The notes below the pieces were generated by a model. The model searched no databases. It was not told where the DNA came from and saw only the letters and a program-made list of their open reading frames with translations. Of a stretch of DNA of 64,000 nt, positions 12,651-23,738 are shown one piece after another. Positions within the stretch are counted from its first letter, which is position 1. The number at the start of each line of letters is the position of its first letter. Origin of the DNA: Tetrahymena elliotti 4EA (lineage: Eukaryota > Ciliophora > Oligohymenophorea > Hymenostomatida > Tetrahymenidae); contig JH720333.1 of the NCBI GenBank assembly GCA_000231825.2, positions 62,001-126,000 of the forward strand, given 5' to 3'. Made by a program: the position numbers and the translations under genes.

Positions 12651-13586
12651 ATTTTTAATAAATAATATATAAAATTTAGGACTTTTATTTTTATGTGGGC
12701 TATCTTAAATTTATTAAATTCTTATCATTTATTAACTAGTTCTCATATTTTTTGATAAAAAGCTAATAAAATATTTTTTAGTCAACTAAAATAAAAAAAG
12801 TAAAATTAATTTTAGATTTTCAAGAAATTATTATTTAAATGGTTTAAATCAAGATTATATTAACTCTGTTAAATTTAAAAATATTTTTTTCTTAATAAAT
12901 ACTACAAAATTTAACTTTGAACATTATTTTGATGATGTAAAATAAAATAGAAGGAAAGCTTATTTTTAATTGTTTTGAAATTTGCGTTGATATACATTTC
13001 TAAAAGATTAATTTTATTAAAAAATTCTTCAAAAATAAAATATCCACTATTTTTTTTTTTTTTTTGACATCACAAAAATGAGATTTTCATAGAGTTTTTG
13101 ATGGATGTTTAATGAATTTAAAATTATATATTAGTATTTCAATTATTTTTAGACAGTCTTTCTTTTGCTAAATTATTTTGTTTACTTTTAATAATAATAC
13201 TAAAATTAATCTGAATTTAATAAAATAAAATAAATGAAGCTAAAGGTATACACATATTAATATTATTTCTTCTTTTAAAAGTTTTACAAAGAAGAAAGAA
13301 AAAATCTTCGTTTTTATTTAAAATAGCTGAGTAGAAATGAATTTAAGTTTGAGTTAAAAATTTAAAATCTAAAGTTTGTAATTAAATTAAGAACAATGAT
13401 TATCAATTAAAAATATTAATTAAAAAAGATCTAATCATTTATGTAAATAGATACCAATTTTATTGATGTATTTGTTTATAGAAAAATTTTAACTCTCAGC
13501 TATGAAAATTAATATTAAAGATTAAAGATATTTTCGTTTTTCTAAAAGTTCAGAAAAATAAATAAATTTTTATTTATTCATTTAAA
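12651..13586. other. Intergenic region with T16 run
   Basis: AT-rich spacer. It contains an uninterrupted run of 16 T at 13050-13065 and no supportable gene. Confidence 0.5.
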
Positions 13587-15260
13587 ATGGACATTTAGTG
13601 TGAGGATAGCAGAGAAGATTAAAAATAAAAGATAAGTGCCAGTTAAGATAAAACTAATGGATAATTCTTATTCTACATGAGATTTGTTTTAGTCGTATTG
13701 GCTATTGCAATTAATAATACTACTTGCACTAGTGTCCCTTTTATTTTTTACTAATCTAAACTAGATTGTGTTGATCCCAAAACCTCAAAAACATATGAGT
13801 GCTCATATTCAGAGGCATGTGAGCTAGGGAATTATAAAATTAGTGATGACTAACCATATCCCCAACTCTATAGTATAACTCAATAATTGAATTTATTCTG
13901 TGATAGGGCTATCTATGATTTATACATTTAGACTTCAAGCAAAATTGGGAGAGCATTTACTTATACTTTGCTGATTTTTATTCCCATAAGGAAGGAGATC
14001 AAGGAAATATTTATACACTTTTAAATATTTATCATAGGAGCTATCTTGCTTTTCCTGTTATGGATCTAGACTATCGAGATGTTTATAATATCTTTTTTCT
14101 TCTGGTATGCTTGTTTTGCATTTGTTTTTGGTCTTTTCTATATCTATATTGAGGAGTAATTGCCTTTGTTTTAACAAAATTATGCTATAGGATATACAAA
14201 TATTGCTTGGACAACAGGTATGATTATCTACATAATATTTACTTACTTCTTTGGAACATGGGAGAATACAGTTATACACTTTAATGCTCTACCTTGTCTA
14301 TTGATATCAATTGTTAGCATCATTTCATACTTCTCTTACCCGAATAGCTAAAGCCTGTAAGTTAGTAGAAGTAACTAATCGAATCTTTCAATTTAAGATT
14401 AAAAAGAGTAAGCAAATTAATTGATTTCTGAAAACCCAAAATAATAAGATAATGAAAATTCGCCACTTGTATCCTAGTCTTCTTAACAAATACAAAAGTA
14501 CACAGAAGAATGTAAAGATAATGAATACTAAGAAAATCAATAATAATTAAATGAAGAATAAGACATAGCTACAGTAGATGATAATGAAGTTAATTAAGGC
14601 TTTTTTTACAAATTATTTCCATTTATGTATTATGATGAAATAAGATAAAATTTTTATGTATGGGCAATATGCAGGGTTACTCAGGGCATTATCTATAATT
14701 TCCCATTTTACTATTTAGATTAAATAAAAGGTAATCTTTTTGTAAATTCATTAATTCTAACATTTGCTGAGGTTTTGGCTTCTTTCATTGCAAGTGTTAT
14801 ACTTGTTAAGTTAAGAGATAGTTTAAAATTAGTTTCAATTCTTATTTAATTTCTTTCAGCAATCATCTTCTTTACTTGCATTTTCTTTTTTGAGTCTAAA
14901 GAAGAAATTAAAAAATCAGAGAGTTTTTAGGAAAGTATAAATTCTTTGTTGCCATTAATTTTATCTAAAATAAGCTATATTGCTTGGGTTATTTTTATGG
15001 CTTATTAAAAGTAAGTAATACCAATTAAATTCTAGCAATAATAAATATCAATCACCAACTAATTAAATGCTATAGCAATAACTTTTGTTCCAGCCTATAG
15101 ATATTTATGCATTAATTATTCAATTAATCCCTTTATTGGCTTAGGTATTTTAGGACTGATTGGTACAATAGCTAGCTTTTATTTTATAGAAATAAAGGAA
15201 GAAGATTATAATTTTGAAAAAACCCCATAAAAGTAAAAAGATAAAAGATTAACAAAATGA
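13587..15260 (+). CDS. SLC22/OCT-like MFS transporter, degenerate (557 aa)
   Basis: Predicted plasma- or organelle-membrane transporter of the major facilitator superfamily. Single exon. TM1 (about residues 28-54) is followed by a Cys-bearing loop (YECSYSEACELG) and by LNLFCDR, which matches the conserved pre-TM2 motif of animal organic ion transporters (W-N-L-V-C-D-R type). TM2 and the usual motif A loop appear shortened: SSKIGRAFTYTLL stands where a D-R-x-G-R-R loop is expected. Further TM helices follow (IFIIGAILLFLLW, FFFWYACFAFVFGLFY, IAWTTGMIIYIIFTYFF, LPCLLISIVSIISYF). There is then a hydrophilic Gln/Asn/Glu-rich linker of about 100 residues and a second half with about five to six TM helices. 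Substrate unknown. The loss in the TM2 region questions normal transport activity. Confidence 0.65.
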
Positions 15261-16085
15261 ATAAATAACTTTCTAACTTAAAAGTATTTCTCAAATATTA
15301 AAAAATTTAACTTGAACCTATAATATTAAAATAAAAATCATTCTTTGGATTTTTTTTAATGTTTTTAGTTTATTTATTTTGTAAAATGTATTAGTATTTA
15401 CTTGAAAATCTACTAAACCATTTATTTTATCCTAAACAATTAGTTTTACTTTTTTTATTAATGACTTGTTTTTCATATGTTATCAATATTTTATAAAATT
15501 TTTTTAAATGTATTCAAAAAATAAGAATTTCTCAATTTTCAGCCACATATTAATATTTAACTTATTGAAATTGTCTTAATATTTGAAAAGTTTAAAAATG
15601 CTGATAAAAATCATGAAAAATAAATATTTTCAAAACACATAATTAATTTCTAAGATATAAAAAAATAATTTAAATCTAAATCTTACATTTAGCTTGTGAT
15701 ATTATTATCATTTTTCTTGTTTAATATTAGTAAATAAAAGATTTTGTAATATTTTTTAGTTATTTTAGTTGTTTTTGAGAAAGATATAAAATAAAAAAGT
15801 TGAATATCTAAAGTTACTCTCCAATAAATAAATAAAGTCTAAAAAATTTGAAGTGAGCGAAATTAGTTTTAAATAGATTTATGTAGAAGAGTAATAGATG
15901 ATAGATAGAAACGATTAGTAAGCTAAAAGAGAGAGAAAGAGAGAGTTAGGGAATAATAGTTTGGTTGATTGGACCAATAGATTAAAAATATAAGATATAA
16001 GATATTAAGAGATTAGAAATTTAATTGTAATTTAATTAATAATTTACTTTTTTATCATTCAGTTTAAAAAATACATTTTCAAAGT
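15261..16085. other. Intergenic and 5' flank
   Basis: AT-rich apart from a purine-rich GA stretch at 15920-15950 shortly upstream of the next gene. No ORF supported. The purine-rich block may be part of that gene's 5' leader or promoter; this is inference. Confidence 0.45.
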
Positions 16086-16676
16086 ATGAGTTCCTCAAAT
16101 TCTTAATAAAAAAGTGATGAAGAAAATAAAATAGCTATGACTGCAACCAAATAGAGAAAATTAGCTTATATTTTTAGATGGGTAAATGCAGGTTGTGGTA
16201 TTGCTCTCATAACTAACGGAATTTTAAGATATATTTTTTTTGCAGCTCTTATAAGTGAGCCCTGGACAATATTTTAGCCTGGTTATATGATTATGTTTGG
16301 CTTAGTAATTTTTGGAGCTGAGATGAATATGATGGCAGTTTTATCAAGAGTATAATTTATGTGTTCTTATTTAGGTAGAGGGCTATTAGACATTTTTGTT
16401 GCAACTATCTGCTCTAGTTATTTAGGTGGATCTGGATTAAATATATTAGCAGTTGTTATTACAATTTTCTTATTTGTCGTTGGTCTTATGTATCTCTGTT
16501 TTCATTTCACAGGACTGGATTTAATTCTTCCACCTGAGTTAAGTGAAGAATAGTCTAGCAATTCAAGTACAAATACAAACAAGTCAAGCAATCTAGATAA
16601 TTCCTAAAATTTAGGAAGAGGATTAAATGAAAACAGAAGTGATCCATCTAATGTTTATACTAATGGGTAGTTATGA
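16086..16676 (+). CDS. COPI-associated / TVP15-like four-TM protein (196 aa)
   Basis: Small integral membrane protein, single exon, ATG 16086 to TGA 16674-16676. Four hydrophobic segments are visible: around GCGIALITNGILRYIFFAAL, YMIMFGLVIFGAEMNMM, LLDIFVATICSSYLGG and NILAVVITIFLFVVGLMYL. The basic-aromatic lead-in (YIFRWVNAG), the Glu after helix 2 and CSYLGRGLLDI before helix 3 fit the COPI-associated family that includes yeast TVP15, a Golgi/endosome membrane protein. The C-terminal 55 residues are Ser/Asn-rich and cytosolic-looking. Role in Golgi traffic is inferred from the family only; another tetraspan family remains possible. Confidence 0.6.
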
Positions 16677-17503
16677 TAATCTTTAGTATAATAAAAATCA
16701 AAATTGAATACCTTAAATATAAATAAAGCGAAGCATAAATAAGTTAAATTGAGTTAAAGTGTAATAAAAGTATAAGCGTTTTATGAAATTAAGATATTTA
16801 TTGTAATAAAATTAACTTATTTTGCAATATTGTATTTTTATCATATTTTATAGTACAAAGTATTAATTTTACTTAATCTTTTCTATTAAAAACCCTCAAA
16901 ATTTCTAGCACAATTATAATAAAATTTACAAATCTTAAATCCTATTGATTATTGATTGGTTTATTGATGGTAAAATTTTTTTTGTTTACAAATTCCATTC
17001 ATCAGAAAAATAATTCTGAAATTAAATCTAAAAATATATTCAAAGCAAAATAATCCATTTGATTAACAAAATAGTTTTTTAATTGATTTATAAAATAGTT
17101 TTTAATAATTAAATACAATTTATCAATTCAAATAAAAATTATTTTATTAAAAAATTACAAATTTTCAAAAAACAAATTAATTAGATAAATAATTCTATTT
17201 AGTTTTATTCTTGCTTTTTATATGGCTGAAATATTGACAGTCTTTCCACTCTGAGTAGAATAAGGTATTATGATTATCTAATAATGTGATAAAAATATTT
17301 TATTTAGATTTTTAAAAGCATTTTTGATAGAAAAAATAAATTATATTTAGAAAGATAAAACAAGAAACACATAGATTTTCTTATACATTTAATTATATCT
17401 AAGATAAAGTTCTTTTAATTAGATCACTTAAATGTTTAAGCACAAATTTTTAGATTCAAAATTTGAAAGAAGGTATTTATTATATATTGTAGTAAAATTT
17501 TAT
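16677..17503. other. Intergenic region
   Basis: Convergent spacer between the TVP15-like gene (+) and the zinc-ribbon-like gene (-). AT-rich, nothing recognisable. Confidence 0.5.
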
Positions 17504-17776
17504 TCAGGATAAGATGAGATCATCACTTTCTCCAATTTCTATATTTTCTTCAGCTATTAAATCTTGCATTTCTTTTTATCCACATACACATTCACCAAGC
17601 TCAATACATTCTTGATTTTAGCATACAAAATTTTTTTCAACTGCAAAGAATGAGGTTAATTATCTATTACAAATATGGCATGGGATATGAGTTACAGAAT
17701 GAACACCAGTTAATTTAAATTCTAAGCACTCATCTCTTTTAAGCTTTCTAGTTAACTTTTATTAATTACTATCCAT
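17504..17776 (-). CDS. Small zinc-ribbon-like protein (90 aa)
   Basis: Single exon, ATG at 17776 and TGA at 17504-17506. The basic N-terminus (MDSNQQKLTRKLKRDECLEF) is followed by HIPCHICNRQL, CQNQEC and ECVCGQKE. Two Cys pairs (CHIC and CVCG) plus extra Cys between them suggest one or two bound zinc ions. The acidic C-terminus ends in ESDDLILS. Base composition is clearly less AT-rich than the flanks, which supports a real gene. Function not recognised; nucleic-acid or protein binding would fit the ribbon-like pattern. Confidence 0.65.
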
Positions 17777-18294
17777 TTTTATTAATGCTAAATAAGTATA
17801 TTTTGTTGCTTTTTAATATGTTAAAATTTTTAATTGTTTTCACTAATAATATACAATTTTACTTGATGAATTTTTTATTTTCTGAAATAATTTAATGAAA
17901 TGAAAGAAAAATTAATTTCTTGTTTGGATCTATCATCTGTCTGATAGACGCAAAATAAAAGTATAAATTTTTAAATAGACTACAAGTACAATAAACAAAT
18001 TAAAAAATAAAATAATTTTACAATATTGTTTCTCTTAATAAAATGAATAAAAAAATTATTGAATAATGTAGAGAAAAGATATCATGAATGACTTGGCTTG
18101 AATGATATTGGAAAAATGAAAATTTTATTGTCCTGTTGTCTATGATTGTGATCAGAATTATTATATTCTCTTCAAATAAATTAAATTAAATTGAATTATT
18201 TATTTGATTGATAATTTATTCACTTCAAAACATTAAAAATTAAAAGATTTCTCTAAAGAACATTCAAATAAATTAAGATAGCACATAAAAAATA
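17777..18294. other. Intergenic divergent promoter region
   Basis: About 0.5 kb between two divergently transcribed genes, so it should hold both promoters. No specific motif is recognisable in the AT-rich sequence. Confidence 0.45.
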
Positions 18295-19236
18295 ATGGAA
18301 ACTCAAGAAAGGTAATTTTGCATGGAATATCTGATCACAGGTGTCCATCAGCAATAGAAGAACTCTGACTGTGTCTTTTGCTACCCATAAAAAATTGTAG
18401 AAGAAATGAAGAAAATTTAAGAAAATATCAATAGGGAAGAAGAAAAAGATAAAAATATTCCTGATGAAGATCAATTCGATGATGCTTATGAAGATTTAAA
18501 GCAATAGATTGGAGATGAACAAGAAGAAGAAGAAACATAAAATTTAGTTGAGAAGAAATTAGATGAATAAATCAGCCAAAAATTACTTGCCATTCAATAA
18601 TAAAGCTTAGAAATTTTAGATAAGCTCCTAGCTAATGAAAATCATATTGAATTTATTTTAGATAATTCCATGGGTTTGGTTATTAATCCTAATAATGTTA
18701 GTGAAAATCATTTCACATTAGCTAGAAGAGTGTTGAGTTTAGCTCTTGAAAAGTGGTAGCCCTAATTAAAGCACGCTGAGGACAATTCAGAATTGAATTA
18801 AAAATATTTGTTAGAATGGAAAGAAGATTTAAAGAAGAAGACTTTCAATATCTACACATCTGAGTAGGATATCTAACTAAGCAAAGAATCAGTAAATATT
18901 TCTGAATTGTAAAGAGCAGATGAGTTTTTAGAAAATATAGAACTACATGTAAAAAAAGACAGAATCTTGTCTATTCTTTAGTCAAGAATATAATAATCTC
19001 TCCCTTAAGTTACTTCTATTATCATTTTCACTGATTATTTATCTAAAGACTTTTCAGCATGGAAGCAATAAATTGAAGAAGTAATCAAATAAAGACAAAA
19101 TGTTCCTAAAATACATATCTTCAGCTTAAACTTAAGTTAAATTGAAAAAGAGGCTGATAAGCTAGCTTCTTTCAGTTTCTTTGAATCTATTAGCAAATTA
19201 ACTCATGGTAATTTCAAAGGATTTAGCTAATTGTGA
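18295..19236 (+). CDS. vWA-like domain protein (313 aa)
   Basis: Single exon with an acidic, Glu-rich N-terminal third (residues 35-85) preceded by a CVFC pair. Around residue 120 the strand IEFILDNSMGLVINP resembles the first strand and metal-site loop of von Willebrand A domains (D-x-S-x-S/G). Later VTSIIIFTDYLSKDF resembles the fourth strand with its T-D motif, and VPKIHIFSLNL the next strand, followed by a helix-rich end (FESISKLTHGNFKGF) like the common vWA ending. The metal-site signature is imperfect (DNSMG), so metal binding is uncertain. Such domains mediate protein-protein contacts. The domain call rests on strand pattern, not on a database search. Confidence 0.6.
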
Positions 19237-20853
19237 GGATGATCTTATTTCAATCAATAATCTCAGAATACAAAAAATTTTAAATGTTTTCTACATCAAA
19301 AAAATACTCTAAATGTTTTAAATGCATTTTTTATGTTTTAAATAGAATTTCTGTAATGTGTCTAAGCATCTTTCATTCTATTAATATTTATTCTTTAATT
19401 TAGATTAATATCTTTTTTGTTCAAATAAATATTATAATTTCAAGATAAACAGACAAAATAATACATTTAGCATCCTATTTTTTCATTTATTTTACAGATT
19501 TTAATGAATGAAACCAACCAACAATCATTAATTTGAAAATTCAACTCAATTAGATAGTATTTTATATAATGTTAAATTATTATTCTTATTCTTTTAAAAT
19601 TTTACCTTGATTTTTTTAGACAAGATATGGTTTAAAAATTAAAAAAAATAACTGAATAAAACCAAAAATAATTGATTAAACATAGTTTGTTTAATATATA
19701 TAGATAAATTACCTAATAATTATAGAAGAATCAAGCATAGAAACAATTAATTACTTCATATAAATAGAATAGTTAAAGATATAATGGGTTTAAAAGGAAG
19801 ATTAGTTTTCAAAGTGATATTATATGTTTAATAAATACATTTCAAGGAAATTTTTGAATTGAGATTTTGACAAAAGTTCCATCCTTTATTTCTAAACAAT
19901 GGATTTAATTAGTTGTTAATTTAACAAGAATTTTATTAATAGATATTTTATGTTATTAAAATTTTCTATCTGAATTATTTATTTATGATTCAAAAAAAAT
20001 TTGATTGATATTCTTAGAATTATTAATTGCTTTTGATTTTTAAATTTTGTTCTAAAATTAAATTTACTTATTAATCAAAATAATTTTTTCAATGGACTTG
20101 GTAAATAATATTAGAATTAAGTTTAAATCTACATGATATGCTATAGGAAATATCTATATAGAGTATCTACTATATTTTTATCAAATAATCTATTTTAAGA
20201 TTATTAAATGAAGTCAAAATTAAATGTTTGTAAACTTAATCTAGTATTTTCAGAAGATCAATTTAAGAAATGAATAAACTTCAGCACTGAAGTTATTCTC
20301 AAGTAACTATGCAGATAAAAATCTAAGCTGTAGATAATTAGAGCGGGTATAATCAAGTATTTTTTTTAATAATTATGTATAAAGAGATTAATTTAAATTT
20401 TTTATTTATTTTTTAAAAAGTAAGAAAAAAATAAAAAATTTACTGAATGAAAGAGATTATTCCTATATTATTCAGTAAAATTTACTAACAAAAATCAGAA
20501 TCAAAAAAACTAGAGTGAATATATTTTTGTTAAGACTTGGCAACTAATAAAATAAACAAAGTTTATTTTTAGTTATGGTTCAGGGTTAGGGATTTAGGTG
20601 CTATTATAAAAACAAATAAATATTGATTTTCAAACAAAGAAACAAACTAAAAAAAGTAAAAATAAGAAATAATATCAAATCTACATGTAAAATTATGTAA
20701 AATTGAATATAAAATTTTTAATTAGAAAAAAGAATTAAAATCTAAATAGAAAAACACACTAAATACACAAGTAAGCGAAAAGCATATATATCAATTAACA
20801 AAACAAGAAAGTCTTTCAATTCCTTAAAAAAACTATTTTAGCGTCTCTACCAA
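19237..20853. other. Long intergenic region
   Basis: AT-rich spacer of 1.6 kb. A perfect 8-bp inverted repeat with a 2-base loop lies at 20277-20294, and about 60 bp further on is a T-run near 20360. Around 20575-20610 there is a short G-rich patch. No ORF or known RNA gene could be supported. Confidence 0.45.
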
Positions 20854-23391
20854 ATGGACTAAAAAATAATACAACAAGGTAGAATATTTAAAAACATAAA
20901 CTCTATAAATGGAATGAAAGAGTTCTCAAGCGAAAAGAGCACTCTAAAGTTATATGTAGATAACATCAATAATTCACTCAATTCTATCAATAATTTAAAT
21001 CTAAACTCTGATAGATAGACTCAAGTTACTTAAAGAGCTGCTGATATTGATTTAACTTCATCTCCTAATACTTTTATATATAAATAGAACTCTTCCAGAC
21101 CTCCTTCATAAAAGGCAAGCAATTTAGGTATAAAAATTTCTGATCTTGTTCGAAAAAAATCTAATACTTACAAATCCTACCTTACAAATCAACAGAGTAT
21201 GAAATCAATAAACTAAACTAAATAAAATGATTAATCTTCTTATCTAAACAACTAGTAAAAGGTTATTTTGAATTCAGCTAAAACACAAATTGGTTCTTAG
21301 AGTTATTAGCTTTAAGGTTTAAGAAAGGATAACTACTTCTAAATGTAAAATAATACCACAATGGATAAATACCTGAAAGGAGAAGTATCAATAATAGAAA
21401 CAAAAAGAAATAATAATTCACAAAATGAATACTTAAAATTATCTTAAAAATCAGATATAAAAAGTATGATAGATAAAAAAATTAATTCATTTAACAGCAC
21501 TTTTTAAGATTCATATGAAAATTAAGAAATGTTTAATTTAAGTTTATCCTAAAAATACAATAAATAAAGCATGAATTTTCTTAAAGTAGGACTTTCTCAA
21601 AGTGAGCAAATTGGTTCACTTGATAATAAAAATGAAGATAAAATAGAATAAGTGAAATCAATATAACCATAATAAGATCTATCATGCAAAATTAATATCC
21701 AGGATAGCGAGTACTGGCATAACAGTAAGGATTTAAATAATGTAAAGAGAGATTCTTTGAATGTAGAGGAATACAATTTTTAATAGAAAATTAGTAAAGG
21801 AACAAATTCTAGTTTTGTTAGTATAGGAAGTAAAACAGGCTAATAAGATTATTATCAAGATAAGAATTATAGCATTTAAATGTAATCTGCATCTAGATCT
21901 AACTTAGGTAGCATTTATAACAGCAGCACATGCAATACCACTCCAGCAGGAGGGATACATAACCCAGAGTAGATTACATAGCAATTAGTAAAATAGAATT
22001 TAATGATTTTTAATAGAAAGGAGCTATTTTCTGCATCAAAGAATTCTAATACTTACACAAATTCTTAAAAACTTATATAGAGATAAAATCAAAACAAAAA
22101 TCTTTACAAAAACTACATAAATTCTTAAAGTAATTCTATTTCTAGATAGACAAGCTTATACTCAAAGAATTTAGCTCACGATTTAGATAAATTAATGGCC
22201 AAAACAAACAGAAAGTAAACAGAAAAACAAATATAAAGTTTAGATTCTGAAATATCAGCAATCTTAGTTGGAAATCAATCTGATAGAATCTTTTTATCTA
22301 GAAATATTTAAGGCAATCCATAAATTGCAGGCATGGGTATGAATGAATTGAAAGAAACTTCTGTTCAAAAGCTTAGTCTAAATATTCCGAATTTAAAGAA
22401 TGGTAAAGACAGTAATATTGATAAGATTGAAGATGACATTGTCATTTCTCCTATTATTGAACAAAACCCAAAAGGAAATTCTTCATAGAAAGTGGGAGAC
22501 GACAAAAAAAACTTTATCAAAGACATAATTTCTAAAAAAAATTAAAAATAAATACCTTTAATAGATGCTCCTTTTTTTCAAAATAAAATTTTATAACAAG
22601 ATAATTAATTTGAATTCATGCAGAAAGTTTATTCGCCAAAATAAATAAAACAACAATTCTAAGATTCCATTTAAGTCAATCAATTGTAAAAGTAAAATAG
22701 CTTAAGTGTAGAATCTTTAACTCATAGTTCTCCTCGTCACAATTACTTAATTAATCAAATTGAATCTTTGAACAGAAGCCATGAAAATCTACAAAAAAGT
22801 TAAATAACCTAAAAAGAATAAGAGTAGTCTAGTTAATCAAGCATACAAATTATTAAATAGCAACATGAATAATAAAAAGAAATATTATATTCTCCTGTAT
22901 CTGAGAGCTAGATAGAAATACCAAAGACAAAAAATGAAATAAAAATTAAATTCATAGATAAAAGATACAGCGATAGCATTTAGTAAAAAAAATAAGAAAA
23001 TTAAATTTTACACAAAGCTTCATCTGAAGCAGAGACCTAAACAAATGCTTGTGAAAAATTCCTTAAAAATGTGGCTCTTCGCCCAAAAACAGGAATTCCT
23101 TACCACAGAAATAGATCATTGTTAAGCACTCCTAGATAATTTATAAATCCTAATTAACAAATAAACAACCTTGAATAAAACAACAATATGGTTACTGACT
23201 TTTAAAGTTTTGTATAAAATTAATTAATAAGTAGAAGTAAAACTCTTTCATAAAAATAGTAAAAGTAACCAAATTAGTAATAAAAATCAAATTAAACATA
23301 GTAATTCAGTCCATGGTAAGATAACCACATGGAAGAGTAATATGACCAAGAAGATTCTCTTGATTTTATTTAATATACTATTTCATCATGA
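20854..23391 (+). CDS. Ser/Asn/Gln/Lys-rich low-complexity protein (845 aa)
   Basis: One uninterrupted frame from ATG 20854 to TGA 23389-23391 when TAA/TAG are Gln; with the standard code it would hold well over 100 stops. The protein is mainly Ser, Asn, Gln, Lys and Ile, with short recurring units such as SNTYK and SNTYTNSQK. There is no membrane segment, few cysteines and no recognised domain. Basic Ser-rich and SP-like pieces (for example VVISP-type and SSPRHNY) could be kinase targets. It is probably intrinsically disordered, perhaps a scaffold; this is inference. An 845-codon frame is far beyond the chance expectation for a one-stop code, so the gene itself is secure. Confidence 0.85.
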
Positions 23392-23738
23392 ATTTCTAAT
23401 CAATCATTTTTAATTTATTTTTAAATTTTTTATGTTTTTATAAAAAGTTTTTTTATGGCAATACCTTATTTTCTGCTTTTTGCATTTTTAAATGTAAGAT
23501 AAATATAAATCTTTTATTTTAAAAATTTTTAATCATTAAAAATATTAAATTTGATTTAATCATAAATTTCAAAGAATAATTGATAAAGTAGATGGTCAAA
23601 TAAGTTTTATGTATTAATTAAACAAATAAAAACATTTCAAGTTATTGAATTAAAATATTTTTAGCATTTTTAATTTATCATTTATTCCATGATGATATAT
23701 GTGCAGTTATTCACTAATGAGGCTTCTTTAATTTTTTA
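23392..23738. other. Convergent intergenic spacer
   Basis: About 350 bp between the ends of two convergent genes. AT-rich, with no feature recognised. Confidence 0.5.

Noticed and set aside
13605..13630. AGCAGAGAAGATTA, resembling part of U6 snRNA
   Set aside because: It lies inside the start of the transporter ORF and none of the remaining U6 sequence follows.
20580..20610. G-rich string containing GGGTTAGGG, telomere-like
   Set aside because: A single short match; Tetrahymena telomeres are GGGGTT repeats, and there is no tandem array.
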